Origin: Rubritalea squalenifaciens DSM 18772
Lineage (GTDB): Bacteria; Verrucomicrobiota; Verrucomicrobiia; Verrucomicrobiales; Akkermansiaceae
Length of the DNA stretch: 64,000 nt
Assembly (NCBI RefSeq): GCF_900141815.1
Contig: NZ_FQYR01000003.1
Span: 1 to 64,000 of the forward strand
Direction of reading: 5' to 3'
The translations under genes and the position numbers were made by a program. The notes under the pieces were generated by a model that saw nothing but the letters and a program-made list of their open reading frames with translations, had not been told where the DNA came from and searched no databases. Shown piece by piece: positions 7,453 to 14,288 of the stretch (its first letter is position 1; each line of letters begins with the position of its first letter).

Positions 7453-7752
7453 CGTGTTGTTTCCTTTCTGGTTGGATTAAACGAAAAACACCGCATGACC
7501 AGATGGCCAGCGGCGTCGAGTAGAGTAGGAGCTACGCTCCCCCTATCGTTTATTTATAACACGGGGAGGATGGAAATTGCGGAGGCGGCTGATGAAGGTC
7601 ATCGAGGCCGGCAGTGTGCTAATTTTGGGGTAGAGAGAACGTCGAAGTCCTCTCACATCAGCCCGGTAGCGAGGCTTCGACTGTCAGTTGAAGGTTGAAT
7701 GGTCATGGCGAATTGAACTAGCGGCGGGGCAGGTGTTGAGAGCAATGTCTTG
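7453..7752. other. 300-bp intergenic region upstream of the nuclease operon
   Basis: It must hold the promoter for the operon starting at 7452 and the 3' end of the SUKH-like gene. AT-rich CGTTTATTTATAACACG near 7545-7563 is the best promoter-like part. A short inverted repeat GGAGCTACGCTCC lies at 7528-7540. No gene is supported here. Confidence 0.35.
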
Positions 7753-8439
7753 TTATGCCTTGGTTGTTTGTGGGCGCCGCCTGAGCAACCTGTGGAGCTC
7801 CGCAGTCTTGTGCTTCGTAGTGTCAATGGCTCCTCGATCCCCATCAATCCAGTAATCAAGCAGCCAGAACTCAGGTCCGATGTAGCAAAGCTCCTGCCAC
7901 GCGGCCAAGAAATCAGAGAATGAGGGCGAGATCACGCTACTCTCATCATCGTCGTGAACGAGGTAGACCACCGGCGGATCTTCAGCATCTCTCTCAGGAT
8001 CTAGACCGAGGCAGTCACCATTGCCGACATGCAGGAACACTGCGCATCTGCACCAAAGCTCCAAGCCTGCCTTGCCGACAACATCCGCCATGTATTCGTC
8101 GTCAGCGTCGGCACCCGAGTTGCCCGGATAGATCTGTTCAGCATGCTCGAATCGTGCTCCACCGTAAATATAATCGTTGTCCTCGAACACCTCGTTTAGG
8201 CTCGGTAGCTCGTCAGGCGACGGAGTCCAAACGTAGGGACAATTCACTCTAGCAGAGCCCTCACTCCAAAGTTGCCGCAAAGAAGCTGGCAATCCATTCG
8301 GCCAGCGGGCAGCCAGCTTATCAATCTGCTGCGACTCGAGTGGCGGATCAATCTCAATGGTGATGTCGATCTCGCCAGGTAGCATCCGGAGTCCTTCCGA
8401 AAACGCCCTCGCGCACTCAGTCCAGTCGTGGTAGTTCAT
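7753..8439 (-). CDS. SMI1/KNR4 (SUKH)-like protein
   Basis: The 228-residue protein shows the SUKH pattern: LPASLRQLWSEGSAR near residue 50 (the family's 'LP..l..ly...nG' motif), a central aromatic/acidic part with EHAEQIYPG, then AVFLHVGNGDCLGLDP and VVYLVHDDDESS followed by SFSDFLAAW. SUKH proteins are widespread as immunity proteins for polymorphic or contact-dependent toxins. No toxin gene is adjacent, so this may be an orphan immunity gene or have another cellular role. No signal peptide, so it is cytoplasmic. No obvious ribosome-binding site is seen before the ATG. Confidence 0.7.
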   Translation of the reverse strand: MNYHDWTECARAFSEGLRMLPGEIDITIEIDPPLESQQIDKLAARWPNGLPASLRQLWSEGSARVNCPYVWTPSPDELPSLNEVFEDNDYIYGGARFEHAEQIYPGNSGADADDEYMADVVGKAGLELWCRCAVFLHVGNGDCLGLDPERDAEDPPVVYLVHDDDESSVISPSFSDFLAAWQELCYIGPEFWLLDYWIDGDRGAIDTTKHKTAELHRLLRRRPQTTKA

Positions 8440-8746
8440 AGCGAGGATTTCTTAGCATAACAGTATTAGATCACTTACCCGTTTTTAATATGCACTCGCA
8501 GGGATCGGCGGATTTGAGGTGATCGTTTTGGTTAAATTTCTTATGTAGGGTAAGGGATTGCGCAACATGGTGTCGAGTGTGGAATACTCGTTTTTTGGGT
8601 TAACATTTATCCCCATTATCATGACCTTTACTGTTGTCCAACAGACTCTGTTTGGAGCAGACAACGCACTTGAGGCTAGGTCATGAATGGGACGTCCGGG
8701 GGCATGTCGATGACATTTACCTTGATGGTTCTAGAATCTTGTCAGT
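8440..8746. other. 307-bp intergenic region
   Basis: AT-rich spacer between two minus-strand genes. CGAGT (8574-8578) and ACTCG (8586-8590) form a weak hairpin followed by TTTTTT on the plus strand, but no plus-strand gene precedes it. No coding frame of interest is seen. It contains the unmarked promoter of the SUKH-like gene on its left side. Confidence 0.3.
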
Positions 8747-9445
8747 CTATTCTTTCGCTGGAACAATGCCACTCTTTCCTCGCCACTTGCCGTGCTCAGA
8801 AATGGCGCGGAAGCGGAAGGTGGTGAATTTGTGGTGGAAGTCCTTATGTTTACGTTCGGCCATGGCATGCCGCTCTGCTCCCGGGCAAGAGTTCCTGCCG
8901 TGAACCATATCAGTCATCTCCCGCTGGGAACGCCATACAGAGATGGTGCTAAAGGTGCGGGGTGGGCGTACAGCAGCCATAGCCAGAGTCGTGCCAGGGT
9001 GGTCACGCACAAGTTCCTCCACAGGCTTCCCCCAATGGATGAAGCGGGAGAGTTGGGTAAGATTCAAGCGTGCCAGCGTAACCGCGACGATTGGCTGCTC
9101 CGGATCTGCATCTACCACCGCTGGGGGTAGGTCTTTGAAGTCAGAAAACTCCCCCCATTGGCGGAGAAACTCCAGCCGCACATGCCACCCCTCGGCCAAC
9201 TTGCGCCCCAGCTTTGTTCCTGTCAGGTAATCATCCAGTGCCTGCTCACTCTCCCAAGAGGCGAATACCGCAAGCTTCCGCATCTGCAGGCGTGCCGGGG
9301 AAAGGATGGGCGAGCCCAATCTCATGGCCGCCATGCACTCCGCATGGAGCAGCCCGGCTGTATTCCGCCTGGTGGGAGGGCGCAGCATGACACCGAGCGT
9401 GGTCGCAGCTGTAGTCTCCAGAAGGTGTAGGCTAAAGATTTGCAT
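8747..9445 (-). CDS. Spheroidene monooxygenase (CrtA)-like protein
   Basis: The 232-residue protein resembles CrtA-type spheroidene monooxygenase homologues. After an N-terminal lead there is LAVFASWESEQALDDYL, then WHVRLEFLRQWGEF, then VTLARLNLTQLSRFIHW, then FSTISVWRSQREMTDM and a C-terminal arginine-rich strand TFRFRAISEHGKW. These correspond to two ferredoxin-like halves of the family. Bona fide CrtA oxidises carotenoids, but many bacteria without carotenoid clusters carry such homologues of unknown substrate. It starts 1 bp after the YndJ-like gene stops, so the two are co-transcribed. Confidence 0.6.
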   Translation of the reverse strand: MQIFSLHLLETTAATTLGVMLRPPTRRNTAGLLHAECMAAMRLGSPILSPARLQMRKLAVFASWESEQALDDYLTGTKLGRKLAEGWHVRLEFLRQWGEFSDFKDLPPAVVDADPEQPIVAVTLARLNLTQLSRFIHWGKPVEELVRDHPGTTLAMAAVRPPRTFSTISVWRSQREMTDMVHGRNSCPGAERHAMAERKHKDFHHKFTTFRFRAISEHGKWRGKSGIVPAKE

Positions 9446-9446
9446 T

Positions 9447-10139
9447 TCAGAATGAGTGACCTTTCAGGGAGGAGTGTGAAGGCGGACGCCCCCAAGCAAA
9501 TGCTACAAAACCAAGCCCGACGTGGCCAAGCGCGTTTACGATTCCATGGTAGCGTACCATTTCAGGTATGTCGAAGACCGGTCTTCCCCAGGCCCACGCC
9601 AGCGCTGGCACCATCGTCACCAGTGGTACGCTGAGTGCCACGATCACTAGCCGTAACGGCCTGCAGGCGATGCGCACTGGCCGCCCAAATACAACAGCAA
9701 TCCACTGTACCGTAAAGATCACCGCGTAGCTTGTCGCTGCGATCTCGTCACAGTAGCGATAACCAAGGATTCCGGCCGCTGTCACCAAATATGCCACCGG
9801 GTGGGCTAACAAAAGGAAGCGTAGAATGGCCAGTGCCCGCCTGCTGACTACCATGCGGCATGAAAGAGCTGTCACAGTTAGTGCACCGTAGCCTGCAAAG
9901 GCAAAGTGAGCTGCTGTTATCCATGTCCACGGCGCCCCAAATCCGAGAAGAGTGGACCCGCTGAGAAATACGCCCAGCCATACCAAACTACCGACAACGA
10001 AAATCCAAGCCGACGCTAGCGCCACCTCTTCCGGCAGCACCTTGGATCGCGAGAACGCTCGTCTTAGCAGGACTGAACCAACCGTGATCGCTACTACAGT
10101 AGGAATTACGAGTATGAGGAAGACAGCGGAGTAGCTCAT
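9447..10139 (-). CDS. YndJ-like integral membrane protein
   Basis: A 230-residue membrane protein with about seven hydrophobic segments starting at residue 4 (AVFLILVIPTVVAITVGSVL). The C-terminal part DIPEMVRYHGIVNALGHVGL is the most conserved motif of the YndJ family (PF14158-like), with a His-Gly-x-x-Asn-Ala signature. Function of the family is unknown. It is directly followed by the CrtA-like gene, forming a two-gene unit that is out of place beside plasmid-type genes and may be cargo. Confidence 0.65.
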   Translation of the reverse strand: MSYSAVFLILVIPTVVAITVGSVLLRRAFSRSKVLPEEVALASAWIFVVGSLVWLGVFLSGSTLLGFGAPWTWITAAHFAFAGYGALTVTALSCRMVVSRRALAILRFLLLAHPVAYLVTAAGILGYRYCDEIAATSYAVIFTVQWIAVVFGRPVRIACRPLRLVIVALSVPLVTMVPALAWAWGRPVFDIPEMVRYHGIVNALGHVGLGFVAFAWGRPPSHSSLKGHSF

Positions 10140-10213
10140 GGAATAAACACTTGGACGACGGCTCTATCAGGCGGTTTTTCTACTACGTGCTAGCTTACTT
10201 GTGTTCTCAGGGG

Positions 10214-10729
10214 TTAGCCTTTAGGAATCAAGGATTCAACAGGTTTGGCACCTTTTTGTGTGTTTTCAGATTGCTTAACTAGCTGGGAAATCCACACCCT
10301 TAATTGATCAGAAACTTGGTCATCGGGAATGAAAAACATTCGAGTCTGCTGATGTCTTCCAGTTGGTTGTGATCTGCTAAAGGTCATTATCAAATGGCCC
10401 TTTGTAATATCGTTGTACCTAATATCTTCATACGACCACTTTTTAAAATCTTTGATTTCATGAGTGCCAGACCAGAGCTTTACAAAATCCTTAATATCTA
10501 TGGGATTCGTTTTGGGCGGTTTCGTTGTACGGGTTGTTACATTTGCTTGATCCTTCAGCCTAAGGCTCTGAATCCATATATGCTTTTGTCCAACCTTGGT
10601 GCGATAGGCAATACAATGGGTGTAGTGATAATTATCCAATTTGGAATCCTCAGCTGAGACCAAGGAAGGGATGTATACCCCCAATAAGAGAAGGATGAAG
10701 CGCATATAAGAAATTGTTTGTAACCGCAT
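10214..10729 (-). CDS. Secreted hypothetical protein
   Basis: 171 residues with a signal peptide. The likely mature start follows LLLLGVYIPSLVSA near residue 27; translation could begin at codon 1 or at the internal Met at codon 9 (MRFILLLLG). The mature part is Lys/Thr/Gln-rich and has no recognised motif. Two tandem SHK-type segments are not present. The gene is more AT-rich than its neighbours, consistent with acquired DNA. Confidence 0.5.
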   Translation of the reverse strand: MRLQTISYMRFILLLLGVYIPSLVSAEDSKLDNYHYTHCIAYRTKVGQKHIWIQSLRLKDQANVTTRTTKPPKTNPIDIKDFVKLWSGTHEIKDFKKWSYEDIRYNDITKGHLIMTFSRSQPTGRHQQTRMFFIPDDQVSDQLRVWISQLVKQSENTQKGAKPVESLIPKG

Positions 10730-10834
10730 ATTTAGTGAGTGGTCCTACTATGTATACCATGCTCTACTCGTTGCTTTTGTCGAGGATATGGCTTCGCCAG
10801 ACATCAAAGCTTTTCGTTTCGGTAACATCTAGGG

Positions 10835-11113
10835 CTACGACTTACTGTGCCTAGCTACCGGGAGGGCCTTGGCGGCAGTCAGCCCTTCATAGAGTTCCGC
10901 CACGGAGGTCTTGAGAGCTGCGGCTAACAGGAGCACCTCGGCGTCATTGAGCCGACGGATGCCATACTCGATTTTGGAGAGGGTTGCCCGGCTGATGTCC
11001 CAGCCTAGGCGGTTGCATGCACCTGCCAGCTGATCCTGAGTCATGCCAGCTTCGCTACGTATCTTGCTGATGCGTGTTCCTAGCAGGTTCTGGCTGGTGT
11101 TGTCGTTGGTCAT
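10835..11113 (-). CDS. XRE-family helix-turn-helix regulator
   Basis: The 92-residue protein is essentially one Cro/C1-type HTH domain: LGTRISKIRSEAGMTQDQLA, then the recognition helix region ISRATLSKIEYGIRRLNDAE and LLLAAALKTSVAELY. It would act as a dimeric repressor. Two copies of GCTCC-N6-GGAGC lie directly upstream (11115 and 11161), one touching its start and one in front of the divergent lipoprotein gene, so it probably controls both itself and that operon. Confidence 0.8.
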   Translation of the reverse strand: MTNDNTSQNLLGTRISKIRSEAGMTQDQLAGACNRLGWDISRATLSKIEYGIRRLNDAEVLLLAAALKTSVAELYEGLTAAKALPVARHSKS

Positions 11114-11114
11114 T

Positions 11115-11130
11115 GCTCCGGAAATGGAGC
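11115..11130. promoter_or_regulatory. Operator copy 1 (GCTCC-N6-GGAGC)
   Basis: GCTCC at 11115-11119 and GGAGC at 11126-11130 are inverted copies with a 6-bp spacer. The site touches the start codon of the XRE gene, well placed for autorepression. A second copy with the same spacing begins 46 bp away. Confidence 0.65.
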
Positions 11131-11159
11131 TTGACCCTAACGTTTTATCTTGCTGCTAT

Positions 11160-11177
11160 TGCTCCGATATAGGAGCA
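11160..11177. promoter_or_regulatory. Operator copy 2 (TGCTCC-N6-GGAGCA)
   Basis: TGCTCC (11160-11165) and GGAGCA (11172-11177) flank GATATA. It lies 20 bp upstream of the lipoprotein start at 11197, where a repressor would block that promoter. Same half-site and spacing as copy 1. Confidence 0.65.
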
Positions 11178-11196
11178 TTTTAATCCCTCTGTAAAA

Positions 11197-11628
11197 ATGA
11201 AAGTGATCGTAAGAAGTGTGGTAGTCGTCTTGAGTCTTATTGTGTTTGGAACCCAGATATCGTGTTCCAATGACAAGGAACTCAGGGAGCTAAGAAACGA
11301 AAAAGCGCAGCTACAAACAGAGCAGCGTACCTTGCTACAACAGAAGCAGAACCTGCAGTGGGAGTTCCAGCAGGTAGACCGACTCAGACGCCAAGCCTAC
11401 AATGCTGGGGAGCGAGGTGGTGGTCAGTTTCTAGGAGGACTCGTGAATGATAATGCCGGTCAGGCTCTGGGGGGCCTGATAGATTCTGCCGCTGCAAGCC
11501 AGCAACAAGACAAGCATCAGGCACGTTGTTATGCGATACGGCAGCAGATTTTCCAAATCGACCAACGTTCTTATGTCATCAACGTTCAGATTGGTGAGAT
11601 AGATAGGAAGATAGCCAACTTAAATTAG
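11197..11628 (+). CDS. Coiled-coil lipoprotein
   Basis: 143 residues. MKVIVRSVVVVLSLIVFGTQ leads into a lipobox-like ISC (Cys23), so it is probably lipid-anchored. Residues ~27-65 form a Glu/Gln/Arg/Leu heptad coiled coil (ELRELRNEKAQLQTEQRTLL). A Gly-rich middle (GGGQFLGGLVNDNAG) and a second helical part with one Cys follow. No catalytic motif is seen. It is 11 nt upstream of the GYF_2 gene and divergent from the XRE gene, which likely regulates both. Confidence 0.6.
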   Translation: MKVIVRSVVVVLSLIVFGTQISCSNDKELRELRNEKAQLQTEQRTLLQQKQNLQWEFQQVDRLRRQAYNAGERGGGQFLGGLVNDNAGQALGGLIDSAAASQQQDKHQARCYAIRQQIFQIDQRSYVINVQIGEIDRKIANLN

Positions 11629-11639
11629 AAAGAACGGTT

Positions 11640-12968
11640 ATGGCTGATGTTTACTATTACCTGGGGGCTGACAATGAGCCTGTCGGCCCGTTGCCCCTGA
11701 CGGAGTTGGAGAGATTCACAGATCTCGGTGTGATCACAGGAGAGACACTGGTTGCCTGTGCAGGAGGTGATGATTGGCTGCCTCTTGATGAGGTAGTAGG
11801 CCTGAAGGAGCCCATGAAGGATGTACTGCCGTCCTTACCCCGGATGGATCAGACTGAAGGGGTGAAGACCGATCTTCCGGAAAGCCTGAAGCATGCGACC
11901 TGGAACTCCGACCCTTCGGCGGAGGCAAGCCGTGAGCAGCTCAAGTCGTTCGTCTCACTGAAATTCTGGAACAGTATCGAGAAATTCACCTTGGCTGGGG
12001 TAGCCAGTTTTCTTCTCCTGCATATTGTCTTGATGGGAGAAGGAATAATACCCGATGGGCTGCTGATACTGGGCATGCTGGTGACACTGGCGGTGTTTGG
12101 TATTATGGGGCTGATGCACATAGTGGTTTTCTTCAGGTGCTGGAGAAGCATCCCTGCGCAATTCAGGACGATGGGGCCAAGAAAAGCAGTGTACCCGCTT
12201 TTTATTCCGCTGTGGCATATATGGTGGTATTTTGTCAGTCTGCGAGGTCTGGTGAAAAGTATCGAGAGCTGGGAGAAGCACTGTGAAATAGAGTCGCAGG
12301 ATGATTCACTACGACTAGCTACTGTCTGGGCGGCTCTGTGGGGGCTTACCTGCTATGTGTTCAGCTTTCTTCTGCGGTCGGAATGGCTTGCCAGTGCCTT
12401 GTACAACGCTGGTTGCATAGCGCTGATCTTTCTGGGATACCGGCTATTCAAGCCGCTGGTGTGGAGAATAAATACCTTGAGGGGAGAACCCATCCTGGAG
12501 GGTTCGTGGCTGGGGGCTCTGGTGGCAGGACAGGGTGCTGCCGAGAAAAAACGCACTGGAGTTGTCTCTGCTAGTGTGGTGATCACGCTGGCTGCTTTAT
12601 TGGGAGTATTCCTGCCTAATTACGTGGAAGAGCCTCAGGCTCACGCGGCAGCTAATCCTCAAGTACAGATGCCGGAATACCAACTGCCAGAACAAGTGGC
12701 CGCTCCAGTCATCCCCCGGCAGGACAAGATCACAGAAGCCGATCTGATCCAGATACGCCTCCAGCTGGAACTCATGAGGGAGGAGATGAATGCCGTAAGG
12801 GCTAGGCTGGCTCAACTGGGTAGAAATTATTCCTATGCCAGTAGCCAGATAGAGGCCGACTACATCCAGAGGGAGATGAATCTCTGCCGCCAGAGGGAGA
12901 CGCAGATATCGATGAAAGTGATCGAAGTCATGGCCTTTCTTGCCAAGCACTCCGACGAGCTGGAGTAG
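11640..12968 (+). CDS. GYF_2-domain multi-pass membrane protein
   Basis: 442 residues. The first ~55 match the GYF_2 (DUF4339) fold: YYYLGADNEPVGPLPLTELE with the W at GDDWLPL. Several hydrophobic segments follow (SFLLLHIVLMGEGIIPDGLL, TLAVFGIMGLMHIVVFFRCW and a later VVITLAALLGVFLP). Residues ~375-442 form a Glu/Arg-rich coiled coil likely exposed on the far side. GYF_2 modules bind Pro-rich peptides and are common in verrucomicrobial membrane proteins. It is co-transcribed with the coiled-coil lipoprotein, suggesting a complex at the envelope. Function unknown. Confidence 0.6.
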   Translation: MADVYYYLGADNEPVGPLPLTELERFTDLGVITGETLVACAGGDDWLPLDEVVGLKEPMKDVLPSLPRMDQTEGVKTDLPESLKHATWNSDPSAEASREQLKSFVSLKFWNSIEKFTLAGVASFLLLHIVLMGEGIIPDGLLILGMLVTLAVFGIMGLMHIVVFFRCWRSIPAQFRTMGPRKAVYPLFIPLWHIWWYFVSLRGLVKSIESWEKHCEIESQDDSLRLATVWAALWGLTCYVFSFLLRSEWLASALYNAGCIALIFLGYRLFKPLVWRINTLRGEPILEGSWLGALVAGQGAAEKKRTGVVSASVVITLAALLGVFLPNYVEEPQAHAAANPQVQMPEYQLPEQVAAPVIPRQDKITEADLIQIRLQLELMREEMNAVRARLAQLGRNYSYASSQIEADYIQREMNLCRQRETQISMKVIEVMAFLAKHSDELE

Positions 12969-13003
12969 TTTTGTGGAGGTCTTTATACAGGCTTTTCAGG
13001 GCT

Positions 13004-13135
13004 GTTTCACTTCTCGGTAAAAAGTGAGACTAAACTTTGTTCTGTACTAGACCCAAAGTGAAACACGTAAGTCATTGTTATATCAACAGATTCGTGTTTT
13101 TGGATGTTTCATTTTTCCCGGAATAAGTGAAACAT
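13004..13135. repeat. Cluster of GTTTCACTT / AAGTGAAAC half-sites
   Basis: Five related 9-mers occur within 130 bp: GTTTCACTT (13004), AAGTGAGAC (13022), AAGTGAAAC (13056), GTTTCATTT (13106) and AAGTGAAAC (13125). The last two make a near-perfect inverted repeat (ATGTTTCATTT with AAGTGAAACAT). The pattern fits iterons, recombinase sites or operator clusters. It sits in the gap between the GYF_2 gene and a truncated helicase, so it may mark the edge of a module. Confidence 0.5.
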
Positions 13136-13228
13136 GCGTTAAGGGGTCACAGCGCATCACCCTTAGGGCCGAAATCCCGAGTTGAGGTGTGTATCGAGGC
13201 CCCGTACCAGCTCCCGCAGGAGATGATG

Positions 13229-13248
13229 CCGCGTGATAAATCACGCGG
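13229..13248. repeat. Perfect 8-bp inverted repeat at helicase remnant edge
   Basis: CCGCGTGA (13229-13236) and TCACGCGG (13241-13248) are perfect inverted copies around TAAA. They lie within about 50 bp of where helicase similarity begins and could be linked to the event that removed its 5' part. Confidence 0.4.
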
Positions 13249-14288
13249 CGACCTCTGCAACATCAGGTACAGCGCCCGCTACACACCACGCCCCCGCCGA
13301 AGTCGTCTCCCTCGCCCGCCAGATCCCGGAGGACTACGTGGACTTCTTCCTGAGAAGGGTACTGGACATCGACGAGCCGTTCGGAGGTATCCAGGTCCTG
13401 TTCATGGGAGACTTCATGCAGCTTCCCCCGGTATCGTCAGCGGACCACGGATACTTCGACTGGGCGTTCTACTCCCACTCGTGGGTGTCCGCCAACATCA
13501 AGTGCGTGGCACTCACCAAGGTATACAGGCAGGCAGACGGCCCCTTTGTGGAGATGCTCAACCGTATCCGCATGGGAGATCCTCCCACACCCGAGCAATG
13601 GGAGTTGCTGAGAGGATGCCTGGTGCCTGCAGACGAACTGAGCGAGGCCACCTTCATCACCCCGTACAACAGGAAGGTGGACTCCGTGAACCAGTACCAC
13701 CTGGCCAAGCTCCCTGGCGACCCCATCCATATCCCGGCCATATTCGACATACGAGACAACCATATAAGGGGGAACATGACACGAGAGGTGGTTCGCAAAC
13801 AACTGTGCGATACCACGATCATGCGATCCACGTTGTCCCTGAAGATCGGCTGCCGGGTGATGCTGCTGAAGAACGACGTGGCACTGTCCTATGTGAACGG
13901 GTCGCAGGGCATACTGGAGAACATCAACTACGACCAGAGCGAAGAGCGCAAGATCGTATCCCTGACCATCTACCTGGACAGATGTCTGGTGCCGATAACC
14001 CTGGACCAGATCGAGCGTGGCGAGGACCCGCGCAGGGTGACCGTGCACAGGCACACCTCCACCCGAGGCAACCACGAGCCCGAGGAGGACGTGGCGCACG
14101 TGGAGGATCCTGAGACAGGGGAGCTGGTGGGATGGGACGCTGCCATCGAGGAGGTCAAGGACCAGCAGGTGAAGGTGTGTTACTCCGACACCCGCAGCTG
14201 CAGAAAGGCCCTGTTCCGTCCGCTACGCTCGATGGTCGCGGTACGGATACCATCCTCCCCGGGTGGAGAGAGGGTGACGCCATCCTGA
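13233..14288 (+). pseudogene. PIF1-type DNA helicase, truncated at both ends
   Basis: From about codon 20 the 351-codon frame matches the middle of PIF1-family helicases: PFGGIQVLFMGDFMQLPPVS (motif III region), VALTKVYRQ (motif IV), FITPYNRKVDSVN, and LKIGCRVMLLKND followed by YVNGSQG. The N-terminal Walker A and most of Walker B (IDE) are absent, and the C-terminal 'TIHKSQG' motif VI is missing; the end of the frame runs over the antisense 3' end of the BspA-like gene. An enzyme without the ATP-binding site cannot work, so this is a remnant. The ATG given is only the first in frame. Confidence 0.75.

Noticed and set aside
7740-8470. Integron gene cassette around the SUKH-like gene
   Set aside because: GTTATGC and GCATAAC flank it, but they do not fit the attC consensus and no integron integrase is present.
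13127-14113. 328-codon frame overlapping the helicase remnant
   Set aside because: It has no domain match and is Pro/Arg-rich, as expected for a shifted frame in GC-rich DNA; the helicase frame holds the motifs.
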